From JAPHSX01 sp050298555 (GTDB taxonomy: Bacteria; Pseudomonadota; Gammaproteobacteria; Thiohalomonadales; Thiohalomonadaceae): a stretch of DNA of 64,000 bases. The first letter of the stretch is position 1; each line of letters begins with the position of its first letter. Below, in pieces: positions 23,156 to 33,048 of the stretch. The notes below the pieces were generated by a model. That model worked only from the letters and a program-made list of their open reading frames with translations. It had not been told where the DNA came from and made no database searches. The position numbers were made by a program, and so were the translations under genes. The stretch spans positions 50,334 through 114,333 of the forward strand of contig JBNKUL010000074.1 in NCBI GenBank assembly GCA_050298555.1, written 5' to 3'.

Positions 23156-24618
23156 ATGCAGAGCATTCACAGAAAGATCACCCTCACCTTTAGCTCGCTG
23201 GCCGCATTAATTGCGGCGCTGGCCCTGTTTGCCTATCTCGATATGCTCTTTCTGGAGGGGCGGGTTGAACACGGCGTCGTGGTGTCGAAGCTTGAATACA
23301 CCTTAATGGAGATACGCCGTCAGGAGAAAAACCTCTTTCTCTATCGTGACCGGGGGGCCGGAGAAGAGACGCTGGCACTCGCCTCCAGTGCCTCATCCCT
23401 GATTCTGCGAGAGCGCACGGCCCTGGAGCACCTGGACACCAAAGGGGCGATAGATACCTTGAGCCAGATGCTGAAGGAGTACCACCAGCTATTAAATGAT
23501 TACCTGGCGGGCGACGGGGCCTCTCGTGAAGAGGAAGAGGCGATACGCCGACAGGGGCACGCCATCAGCCAGATGGCCGACGGTTTGGTACTAAGGGAGC
23601 GTGAGTCCCTGGCCGCCTCCGTCTCCGCCTCGCAGTGGGCCCTGGCCCTCTCCATCTTTATTCTCGCCCTGGTTGTTGTCGCACTGGGACGCTGGCTAAG
23701 CCGCCGGGTGGTGGCCCCCCTGCGCCGCCTGCCGCAAGACCTTCAGCCCATCGCAGAGGGGCGATTTCAGCACCTGAGCAGCAGCTACGAGGAGGCGGAG
23801 ATGATCGCCTTCAGCCAGGCCTTCAACCGCATGCTGGATGAGCTCAATTCACGTCGCCGCCGTTTGGTGCAGTCGGAGAAGCTTGCCGCACTCGGGGTAC
23901 TGGTGGCCGGTGTGGCGCATGAGCTGAACAACCCCCTCTCCAATATCTCCTCCTCCTGCCAACTATTGATAGAAGAGCTGGATACGGCGCAGCGCGAACA
24001 ACTGATGGAGTGGGCCAACACCATCGACAGTGAGGCCGAACGGGCACGCACCATTGTCGCCGCCCTGATGGGGTATGGCCGGCGCCACGAGGCGGAGTTG
24101 GTCGCGGTGAATTTAAGCGAGTTGCTCGACACCACACGACTTTTGCTCAAGGGACAGTTACGCAATTCCGGTGGAAAAATCGAATTCGATATCCCAAAAA
24201 ACCTGAACGTAATGGGCGATCCACAACGCCTGCAACAGGTCTTCATCAACCTGTTACGTAATGCGGCGGAGAGTGGTGAGGGGGTAACCGTCAAGGTATC
24301 CGCCCTTCCATGCAGTGCTCAAATGAACAGCCTGCCTGACGGGGTCGAGGTGATCGGCGAACCGAATTGCCACCTGCAGGCCTCCCAACAGGCGACGCAA
24401 ATCGTGATTGAGGACAATGGCCGCGGCATCCCCGCTGACGATCTGGCCCATGTCTTTGAGCCCTTCTACAGTCGGCGCAAAGAGGGCCAGGGGATGGGAT
24501 TGGGACTCTATATCGTGCAGGAGATCATTCAGGAGCACGATGGTTGTATCGCCATCGGCAGTCGGCCCCGACAGGGGACCCAAATTTTCCTGCGCCTGCC
24601 CTGTGCCGGGGGTGTAGC

Positions 24619-24622
<4 letters not shown>
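23156..24622 (+). CDS. Membrane sensor histidine kinase, NtrB/ZraS-like class
   Basis: The 488-residue kinase has TM1 (about 12-30), a helical sensor region of about 140 residues (four-helix-bundle-like), TM2 (about 160-180), HAMP, then HisKA with phospho-acceptor H255 in GVAHELNNPLSN. The C-terminal HATPase has IEDNGRGIP and GMGLGLYIVQE. The HELNNPL form is typical of kinases paired with sigma-54 activators. Start: ATG 23156; TTG 23138 falls inside the regulator-binding repeat. Its stop overlaps the regulator's GTG start by four bases. Divergent from the SulP operon, which is its probable target. The signal is unknown and perhaps an anion. Confidence 0.9.
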
Positions 24623-25977
<1,355 letters not shown>

Positions 25978-25992
25978 TCGCCGAACCTTCGC

Positions 25993-27462
25993 TTAGCGCC
26001 GACGGTGATAATCCAGGCGGCGCACGAACTCCCCCATCACCCGGCGGTATAGCTCCTCCTTCAGGAAAACATCCTCCACCCCCGCCTCGAGGTTGGGGTT
26101 ATCGTTCACCTCAATGACGTAGACCTCGTCACCACGCTGCTTGAGGTCGACGCCGTAAAGGCCGTCACCAATAAGGTTGGCGGCCCTGAGCGCCACCTTG
26201 ACAACCTCGGGCGGCGCCTGTTCAACCGCCATCGTAGCAAAGCCCCCCTCCCTGAAGCCCCCCTTACCGTCATACTCGACGATCTGCCAGTGACTTTTAG
26301 ACATAAAGTACTGGCTTACAAAGAGTGGTTCACGATTAAGAATGCCGACGCGCCAATCGAAGTCGGTGTAGAGGAACTCCTGTGCCAGCACCAGTTCCGA
26401 GTCACGAAACAGGCGTGCAGTTACCTCAGCAAGTTGTTCGCTATGCTCCACCTTGAACACTCCCTGGGAGAAGGAGCCGTCCGGCACCTTGAGCACCATG
26501 GGAAAACCGAGTGCCTGCTCAGCTGCCGCCAGGTCGCCCCTGCCGACAATCACCGTCTTCGGCGTCGGTACCCGGTGGGCACGCAGTAACTCTGCCAGGT
26601 AGACCTTATTGGTGCAGAGCAGGATGGAGCGCGGATCGTCAATCACCACCATCTCCTCACTCTCCGCCTTTTTCGCGAAGCGATAGGTGTAGTGGTCGAT
26701 ACGGGTGGTATCGCGGATGAAGAGCGCATCGTACTCGGCAAGGCGCGCATAGTCGCGTCGCTCGATTAGCTCCACCTCCACCCCCATGGCTCGGCCCGCC
26801 TTGATGAACTGGTTTAATGCACGCTTATTGGAGGGGGGCTGCGGATCGTTGGGGTCGTGCAGGATAGCGATGTCATAGCGCGCCGCCACCCGCCCCTTCG
26901 GCGCACGCCAGCGTTTGGTGCGATAGGCCTCGAAGTGCTCGATAAAGGCGTCGTCTTGCGCATGCCCCAAACGATTGAGCGGCAGCGCCTTGATGGCGCC
27001 GATACGCCACTTTCCCTGGCGCTGGAACCTCACCCGCAGCAGCGGCGCGGGAAAGGCCTCGAACAGCTGGCGCGCCAACGCGGTAAGCGCCTGATGTTTG
27101 CAGCGGCCGAACAGCACATCCATCTCGAACGCCTCCTCCTGCTGCTGAGGCTGTTTGGCAAACGCCTTCTGGATGCGCTCGTCGAGGTTCTCCACATCGA
27201 GGCTGTACATCGACTTGCGGCTCAGGTCGAGCATGGTCTTCACCGACGGCAGCACACGGTGACCGCGCGCCTCGGCCAACAGCGAGCAGTAGTAACCCAC
27301 GCTCAAATAACGGTAGCTGCGACAGAGGTTGAGCACCTGGATGTTGCGCTGTTTGAAATAGTCACTTCCGGCGAGGTAGTCATCCACATGCACCACCTCG
27401 GCCTGCAGCCTGGCGAAGCGCCAGTCGGCAAGCTGCTCCACCACGATGATCTGCCGGCTCAT
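25993..27462 (-). CDS. RimK-type ATP-grasp ligase with RLAN N-terminal domain
   Basis: The 489-residue cytosolic protein has an N-terminal domain of about 190 residues characteristic of RimK-like ligases (VDDYLAGSDYFKQRNIQVLN, then LCRSYRYLSVGYY) and a C-terminal ATP-grasp domain. Visible elements are VLKVPDGSFSQGVFKV, EFLYTDFDWRVGIL and the metal-binding VIEVNDNPNLEAG. ATP-grasp ligases of this group join an amino acid, often glutamate, to a carboxylate of a peptide, protein or small molecule. Its ATG overlaps the stop of the GNAT-peptidase gene by four bases, so the two act together. Substrate unknown; no precursor peptide gene is visible. Confidence 0.88.
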   Translation of the reverse strand: MSRQIIVVEQLADWRFARLQAEVVHVDDYLAGSDYFKQRNIQVLNLCRSYRYLSVGYYCSLLAEARGHRVLPSVKTMLDLSRKSMYSLDVENLDERIQKAFAKQPQQQEEAFEMDVLFGRCKHQALTALARQLFEAFPAPLLRVRFQRQGKWRIGAIKALPLNRLGHAQDDAFIEHFEAYRTKRWRAPKGRVAARYDIAILHDPNDPQPPSNKRALNQFIKAGRAMGVEVELIERRDYARLAEYDALFIRDTTRIDHYTYRFAKKAESEEMVVIDDPRSILLCTNKVYLAELLRAHRVPTPKTVIVGRGDLAAAEQALGFPMVLKVPDGSFSQGVFKVEHSEQLAEVTARLFRDSELVLAQEFLYTDFDWRVGILNREPLFVSQYFMSKSHWQIVEYDGKGGFREGGFATMAVEQAPPEVVKVALRAANLIGDGLYGVDLKQRGDEVYVIEVNDNPNLEAGVEDVFLKEELYRRVMGEFVRRLDYHRRR

Positions 27463-28565
27463 TTCGCGCCCCTTTCGACAGCGCTCAGGAGTAGCGCGGC
27501 CCGCAGGCCGCTCTTGCCATAACGGGCCATGCGCTCGAAGTCCTTCTGCAGGATCGGCATATTGATGCAGTCGGTCTCGCTCTTGCCCTTCTCCACATCC
27601 ACATAGGGGTCGTGCACGTAGATGTAGCGCTCGTCGAAGCCGGTCACCACCACCCAGTGGGGAAACTTCTCACGATAGATACGGTAGGAGCTGATCAGCA
27701 CCACCGGGATCGCCCCCTGCTCGAAGCGCTCGCGCATCTCGGCCAGGGCGAGGCGCTGGTAGTGGACGGGGATCGCCGCCGCCGCCACCCGCTGCTCGAA
27801 GCCCTGCTGTACCAGGGCCATCACCTCCTTCTTCTCCTCGCTGCGCACCGAGTCGATGAACAGCGCCCCCGACTCGCTAAGGAAGAGCTCAACCGCGAAG
27901 CCGCGCTGGTGGGCGGCCAGGGCCAGACCGTGGGGGCCGCAGCCGCCGTGACCGGCGGTCATGAAGACGGTGGTCGACTCGCGCCACAGCTCGATCTCGT
28001 GGGCGCGGTCAAGCTCAACCCCGGGATTGAGACTACGCATCGCCATCAATAGCGAGGCGGGGCCGCAGGTAAACTCCAGCGTCTGACGGTAGAAGGGGAC
28101 GCGGGCTCGATCCGCATCGAGGTGTGGCACCAGATCCTTCTCGAAGCGCAGCGCATCCATGTGGTCTTCGTAGTAATCGTCGTAGTGGCCGAACTGGCGA
28201 TAACCGAGACGACGAAACAGGGCGAGGGAGTCCGCATTATCGCTACGTACCTCCAGCCGCAGTACCACGCAGTCACCGTCGATCGCCGCCTGTTCAGCCG
28301 CGGCGACCAGACGCCGCGCCACACCCTGGCCCCGGCAGACGAGGTCGACGGCAATGGAGTAGAGGCGCGCCAGTGAGGTACCCATATTGAACAGTATGGT
28401 GGCGTAACCGGCGATCTCCCCCTCCAGCTCCTCGACCACGGTCACGGCATTGGCCTTGGTCAACAGGTGGCGGAAGCTGCGGCGAGAGAGGCGGTCGAGG
28501 GAAAAGCAGCGATTCTCCAACGCCACCAGGGCATCGAGGTCGTGGAGTGTGGCCTTGCGGATCAT
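27459..28565 (-). CDS. GNAT acetyltransferase fused to C39-like papain-fold peptidase
   Basis: The 368-residue fusion has a RimI-like GNAT domain at 1-145 (acetyl-CoA loop RGQGVARRLV, then NADSLALFRRLGYR). A papain-fold, C39-like domain follows at about 160-360, with probable catalytic Cys in FTCGPASLLMAM and His in FPHWVVVTGF, followed by YVHDPY. It may acetylate and hydrolyse, or aminoacyl-transfer on, the product of the coupled ATP-grasp ligase. AAGGAGG is a strong SD for ATG 28565, making it the first gene of a two-gene operon. Family members occur with RimK-like ligases; no biochemical role is established that I know of. Confidence 0.88.
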   Translation of the reverse strand: MIRKATLHDLDALVALENRCFSLDRLSRRSFRHLLTKANAVTVVEELEGEIAGYATILFNMGTSLARLYSIAVDLVCRGQGVARRLVAAAEQAAIDGDCVVLRLEVRSDNADSLALFRRLGYRQFGHYDDYYEDHMDALRFEKDLVPHLDADRARVPFYRQTLEFTCGPASLLMAMRSLNPGVELDRAHEIELWRESTTVFMTAGHGGCGPHGLALAAHQRGFAVELFLSESGALFIDSVRSEEKKEVMALVQQGFEQRVAAAAIPVHYQRLALAEMRERFEQGAIPVVLISSYRIYREKFPHWVVVTGFDERYIYVHDPYVDVEKGKSETDCINMPILQKDFERMARYGKSGLRAALLLSAVERGAK

Positions 28566-28686
28566 CGGCGTACCCCCTCCTTGCGGGAGTACCGGTTAAG
28601 AGGCGCAAAATGTAGCACCGCTTTCCTCCCCCAGCTATCCATTTTTACACCTTGTAGGAAACTTTTTTTCCCCCCACAATTTGCCC

Positions 28687-29838
28687 ATGACAAACCGCAC
28701 ACCATCCCTGATACAGATGCTCGCAGAGCTCATCGCCGCCCCGTCTATGAGCAGCGTCTCGCCCGCCTTCGACACCGACAACATGGCGGTGATCCAGCTG
28801 CTGGCCGAGTGGTGCCGCAACCTCGGTTTTGAGGTCGAGGTGCAACCGCTGCCGGGCCAGCCCCACAAGGCCAACCTCATCGCCACTTTAGGTACCGGTC
28901 CCGGCGGCCTGGTACTGGCGGGCCATACCGATACCGTTCCCTACGACGAGGGGCGCTGGAACCACGATCCGTTCCGCCTCACCGAGCAGCAGGGGAGGCT
29001 CTACGGCCTGGGCACCAGCGACATGAAGGGCTTTTTCGCCCTGGCGCTGGAAGCGGTTCAGGCATTTCGTGCAGAAGAGTTGCAGCAGCCGTTGATCCTG
29101 CTCGCCACCGCCGACGAGGAGAGCTCGATGGAGGGCGCACGGGCGCTGGTGGAGCTGGGCAGACCGAAGGCGCGCTATGCGGTGATCGGTGAGCCGACCG
29201 GGATGCGCCCGGTGAACGCCCACAAGGGGATCATGATGGAGGGGATCACCCTCAGCGGCCTCTCCGGCCACTCCAGCGACCCGTCACTGGGGGTCAGCGC
29301 GCTGGAGGGAATGCATAGGGTCATTGGCGACCTGCTCGCCTGGCGTGAAGAGCTGCAGGCGGCACACCGCGACCCGCGCTTTCAGGTACCGGTGCCGACC
29401 CTCAACCTCGGCCATATCCACGGCGGCGACAACCCCAACCGCATCTGCGGCTGCTGTGAACTGCACATCGACCTGCGTCCCCTGCCCGGCATGGAGCTGG
29501 ACGAGCTGCGCGACACCCTCAACCGGCGTCTGCACACCCTGCTGGGCGAGACCCGGCTTGGCTGGGAGGTGCACCGCCTGTTCGAGGGGACCCCCTCCAT
29601 GCATACGCCGAAAAGTTCGGCCATCGTAGCGGCGGCGGAGAAACTCACCGGCCACGACAGCGAGGCAGTCGCCTTCTGCACCGAGGGGCCCTACCTCAAC
29701 GCCCTGGGGATGGAGACCATCATCCTCGGCCCAGGCGACATCGATCAGGCGCACCAGCCTGACGAGTACCTCGCCCTGGAACGGCTGCAGCCGACGGTGG
29801 CGTTGCTGCAGGGGCTGATACGCAAGTTCTGTCTTTAA
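28687..29838 (+). CDS. argE: N-acetylornithine deacetylase
   Basis: The 383-residue M20 metallohydrolase removes acetyl from N-acetylornithine in arginine synthesis. Metal-site motifs are GHTDTVPYD, GTSDMKGFFA, DEESSMEGA and the GEPTGMRPVNAHKG block, and the C-terminal AHQPDEY carries the last ligand. Start: ATG 28687, two codons after a TTG at 28681; the SD is poor. A T-tract (AAACTTTTTTTCC) just upstream may belong to the promoter or to decay of upstream transcripts. argA follows 62 bases downstream on the same strand. Confidence 0.94.
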   Translation: MTNRTPSLIQMLAELIAAPSMSSVSPAFDTDNMAVIQLLAEWCRNLGFEVEVQPLPGQPHKANLIATLGTGPGGLVLAGHTDTVPYDEGRWNHDPFRLTEQQGRLYGLGTSDMKGFFALALEAVQAFRAEELQQPLILLATADEESSMEGARALVELGRPKARYAVIGEPTGMRPVNAHKGIMMEGITLSGLSGHSSDPSLGVSALEGMHRVIGDLLAWREELQAAHRDPRFQVPVPTLNLGHIHGGDNPNRICGCCELHIDLRPLPGMELDELRDTLNRRLHTLLGETRLGWEVHRLFEGTPSMHTPKSSAIVAAAEKLTGHDSEAVAFCTEGPYLNALGMETIILGPGDIDQAHQPDEYLALERLQPTVALLQGLIRKFCL

Positions 29839-29900
29839 CTTGCCACGATCTTTACAGACCGCGACAATAGGCCGTCTATTCATTAATTAAGCGCGCCGCC

Positions 29901-31223
29901 ATGGACTCTCACCTCGACCCACAGACATTTGTACGCTGGTTCCGGGATTTCTCCCCGTACATCAATGCGTTTCGCGGTCGCACCTTCGTCATCGCCTTCG
30001 GCGGCGAGGTGATCGCCGAGGAGCAGTTTGCCGGGCTGGTGCACGACATCGCCCTGCTCAACAGCCTCGGGGTACGGCTGGTGCTGGTCAACGGCGCGCG
30101 ACCGCAGATCGAACAGCGGCTGCAGGAGCGCGGTGCCGAGATGCACTACCTCAACGGCCTGCGCGTGACCGACGATACGGCGCTGGCCTGCGTCAAGGAG
30201 GCGGCCGGTACGGTGCGGGTGGAGATCGAGGCACTGCTCTCCATGGGGCTGGCCAACTCACCGATGGCCGGGGCGCGTATCCGTGTCGCCTCCGGCAACT
30301 TCGTCACCGCCCAGCCATTGGGGGTACGTGAGGGGGTCGACTACCTGCACACCGGCGAGGTGCGGCGTATTGACGGAGACGCCATAAAACGCCAATTGAG
30401 CGAGGGGGCAATTGTATTGCTGCCACCGCTCGGCTACTCCCCCACCGGCGAGGTCTTCAACCTCAGCGCCGAGGACGTGGCCACCGCCGCCGCCATCGAA
30501 CTGAACGCGGAGAAGTTGATCTACCTGGTCGATGGTCCCGGACTGCAGATGGACGACGGCACCCTGGTGCGCCAGCTCAGCCTGGACGATGCGGAGAGCT
30601 TCCTCGACGAGCACAGCGAGATGTCCGAACCGCTGGCCAAGGCTCTCTATAGCGCCCTCTACGCCTGCGACCAGGGCGTTAACCGCGCCCACCTCATCGA
30701 CCGCCACCAGGACGGTTCGCTGCTGATGGAGCTGTTCACCCGCGATGGCGTCGGCACCCTGATCAGCACCGGGGTCTACGAGGGGATGGGGCGCGCAGAC
30801 ATTGAGGACGTGGGCGGTATCCTCGAGCTGCTGGCACCGCTGGAGGAGAGTGGCGTGCTGGTGCGCCGTTCGCGTGAGCTGCTGGAGACCGAGATCGACC
30901 ACTTCACCGTGGTGGAGCGCGACGGCACGATCATCGCATGCGCCGCCCTCTACCCCTTTGTTGACGACGGCCTGGGCGAGCTGGCCTGCATGGCGGTGCG
31001 CGAGGAGTACCGTAAGGAGGGGCGCGGCGATGCGCTGCTCGACTATATCGAGGGGCAGGCACGCGAACTCGGCATCTCACGCCTGTTCGTCCTCACCACC
31101 CGCACCGCCCACTGGTTCCAGGAGCGCGGCTTCGAGCCCGCCTCGCTCAAGGAGCTGCCGATGGAGCGCCAGGCACTCTACAACTACCAGCGCCGCTCCA
31201 AGGTCTTCATCAAGCAACTTTAA
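29901..31223 (+). CDS. argA: N-acetylglutamate synthase, fused kinase-like plus GNAT
   Basis: The 440-residue enzyme makes N-acetylglutamate from glutamate and acetyl-CoA, the first step of arginine synthesis. Residues about 1-290 are an amino-acid-kinase-like domain that binds arginine for feedback inhibition (IAFGGEVIAEEQF, VLVNGARPQIE), and 300-440 are GNAT (AVREEYRKEGRGDALLDYIE). This is the gammaproteobacterial ArgA form. No clear SD precedes ATG 29901. The stop shares one base with dam's start (TAATG), so argA and dam are coupled. Confidence 0.95.
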   Translation: MDSHLDPQTFVRWFRDFSPYINAFRGRTFVIAFGGEVIAEEQFAGLVHDIALLNSLGVRLVLVNGARPQIEQRLQERGAEMHYLNGLRVTDDTALACVKEAAGTVRVEIEALLSMGLANSPMAGARIRVASGNFVTAQPLGVREGVDYLHTGEVRRIDGDAIKRQLSEGAIVLLPPLGYSPTGEVFNLSAEDVATAAAIELNAEKLIYLVDGPGLQMDDGTLVRQLSLDDAESFLDEHSEMSEPLAKALYSALYACDQGVNRAHLIDRHQDGSLLMELFTRDGVGTLISTGVYEGMGRADIEDVGGILELLAPLEESGVLVRRSRELLETEIDHFTVVERDGTIIACAALYPFVDDGLGELACMAVREEYRKEGRGDALLDYIEGQARELGISRLFVLTTRTAHWFQERGFEPASLKELPMERQALYNYQRRSKVFIKQL

Positions 31224-32071
31224 TGGCGGCGAATAAGCGACAGACTGGGGGCACCGAGCCGGTGCGCCCCTTCCTCAAGTGGGCGGGCAACAAGTTCCGT
31301 ATTATCGACCGGGTTAAGAAGAAGCTGCCCAGCGGCGAACGGCTGGTCGAGCCCTTCGTCGGCTCCGGCGCGGTGTTCCTTAACACCGAATTCGATCACT
31401 ACCTGCTGTGCGACGCCAACCGCGACCTCATCGAGCTCTACACCATCCTGCGTGACGAGGGCGAGGCCTTCATCGAGGAGGCACAACGCTACTTCGATGG
31501 CCGCTACAACAACGAGGCGAGTTACTACGACCTGCGCGAGGAGTTCAACGCCGCGCGCAGCCACGAAAAGCGCGCAGCCCTCTTCATCTACCTCAACCGC
31601 CACGGCTATAACGGCCTCTGCCGCTACAACGCCAAGGGGCGCTTTAACGTCCCCTTCGGCCGCTACAAGCGCCCCTACTTCCCGCAAAAGGAGCTACGTG
31701 CCTTCCACCAGCAGGCACAACGGGCCGAGTTCCGGCAGGCCGGGTTCGAGCTAAGCATGAGTGAGACCCGGGCGGGGGATGTGGTCTACTGCGACCCGCC
31801 CTACGTTCCCCTCTCCTCCTCCGCCAACTTCACCAGCTACAGCGCCGGCGGTTTCTCCATGGCGCAGCAGCAACAGTTGGCCGAGATGGCACAAGAGAGC
31901 GCTTCGCGTGGCGTACCGGTGGTGATCTCCAACCACAGCACCGCCGAGACCCGCCGCCTCTACCGCGAGGCCGGCGGCCAGTGCGGCCGCAGCTTCAGCG
32001 TCCACCGCTCCATCAGCTGCAACGGCGCCAAACGCAAACGGGCCAGCGAGCTACTGGCCCTGTTCGACTGA
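31223..32071 (+). CDS. dam: DNA adenine methyltransferase Dam
   Basis: The 282-residue enzyme methylates the adenine of GATC using SAM, with roles in mismatch repair, replication timing and gene expression. SAM-binding motif I is VEPFVGSGAVF after LKWAGNKFRI, and the catalytic DPPY is in VYCDPPYVPLS. No restriction enzyme is adjacent, which supports a solitary housekeeping Dam rather than a restriction-modification partner. Its ATG overlaps argA's stop by one base, an unusual coupling of DNA methylation to arginine synthesis. Confidence 0.93.
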   Translation: MAANKRQTGGTEPVRPFLKWAGNKFRIIDRVKKKLPSGERLVEPFVGSGAVFLNTEFDHYLLCDANRDLIELYTILRDEGEAFIEEAQRYFDGRYNNEASYYDLREEFNAARSHEKRAALFIYLNRHGYNGLCRYNAKGRFNVPFGRYKRPYFPQKELRAFHQQAQRAEFRQAGFELSMSETRAGDVVYCDPPYVPLSSSANFTSYSAGGFSMAQQQQLAEMAQESASRGVPVVISNHSTAETRRLYREAGGQCGRSFSVHRSISCNGAKRKRASELLALFD

Positions 32072-32189
32072 TCCCCCCATCGGCACCATCCGCCCACTCA
32101 CCACCAGGGAGTGCGCCTTAGAGGTTTAGCGTTTCTTAATATACACTTAAGGGGTGATCCCCCCCCCTCAAACATTAGAGGTCTCTCCC

Positions 32190-33008
32190 ATGAAGAAACT
32201 CGGCCTTTCCCCCCTCCTCGCGACCCTGCTCTCCCTCACCCTGCTACTCAGCGCCTGCTCCGAACAGGAGGAGACCACCGCACAAGCCTCCTACAAGGAG
32301 GAGATGCTGATCTACTGCGGCATCACCATGGCACACCCGGTTAAGGAGATCGCCAGGCTGCTTGAGCCCGAACTGGGGGTGACGATCGTAATCACCCAGG
32401 GCGGCTCGGAAGACCTCTACCAAAGCCTGCGTGCGGCAAAGAAGGGGGATCTCTATCTACCGGGCTCCGCCTCCTACCGCAAACGTCACCTCGATGAGGG
32501 GTTGCTGGGTGAGTTTGTCCATGTCGGATACAACCAGGCGGCACTCATGGTGGTCAAGGGAAACCCGAAGGGGCTGGACAACGACCTCAACCACCTCACC
32601 CGCCCCGAGCTGAAGGTGGTGATCGGCGCACCTGGGAGCGGCAGTATCGGCCGCGAGACCCAGCGCATACTGGATACGGCCGGCATCTATGACAAGGTGC
32701 GCATGAACACCCTGTTCCTCTCCACCGACTCGCGCAACCTTAACTACGCCCTCAAGCAAGGGGATGCCGACGTCACCATCAACTGGCGCGCCACCGCATT
32801 TTTCGCTGAAAACCGCGATCAACTCCAGGCCATCGATCTCCCGCCTGAAACCGCAAAACCTAAAAAACTGCTGCTGAACCTCCTAAGCTTCTCTAAAATG
32901 CCAGACAAGGCACAGCGCTTTATGGCGTTCGCCGCTTCACCTCAGGGGCAGGAGATTTTCAGGAAACACGGCTTTCTTGACAAGAATATGAGCGGCGGTA
33001 CCAACTAA
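32190..33008 (+). CDS. Substrate-binding lipoprotein, ModA-like periplasmic fold
   Basis: The 272-residue lipoprotein has a lipobox LLSAC (lipid at C23) with Ser at +2, so outer-membrane or periplasm-facing sorting is likely. The mature part is a type II periplasmic-binding fold: MLIYCGITMAHPVKEIARL opens lobe 1, ITQGGSEDLYQSL follows, and GAPGSGSIGRETQRIL lies in lobe 2. ModA-like proteins bind oxyanions such as molybdate, but ligand residues cannot be assigned here. AGAGG precedes ATG 32190. No ABC permease is nearby; instead a hybrid kinase starts 40 bases after, so this protein may feed a signal rather than a transporter. Confidence 0.8.
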   Translation: MKKLGLSPLLATLLSLTLLLSACSEQEETTAQASYKEEMLIYCGITMAHPVKEIARLLEPELGVTIVITQGGSEDLYQSLRAAKKGDLYLPGSASYRKRHLDEGLLGEFVHVGYNQAALMVVKGNPKGLDNDLNHLTRPELKVVIGAPGSGSIGRETQRILDTAGIYDKVRMNTLFLSTDSRNLNYALKQGDADVTINWRATAFFAENRDQLQAIDLPPETAKPKKLLLNLLSFSKMPDKAQRFMAFAASPQGQEIFRKHGFLDKNMSGGTN

Positions 33009-33048
33009 GCCTGACGGCTAACACAAAAACAAACAGGTAAGCTCCCGG

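Noticed and set aside
29870..29900. ArgR box before argA
   Set aside because: Only one ATTCA half is present; the partner TGAAT at the right distance is missing.
32149..32170. GGGGTGATCCCC hairpin followed by a C-run as a terminator of dam
   Set aside because: A four-base stem with no T-tract is too weak.
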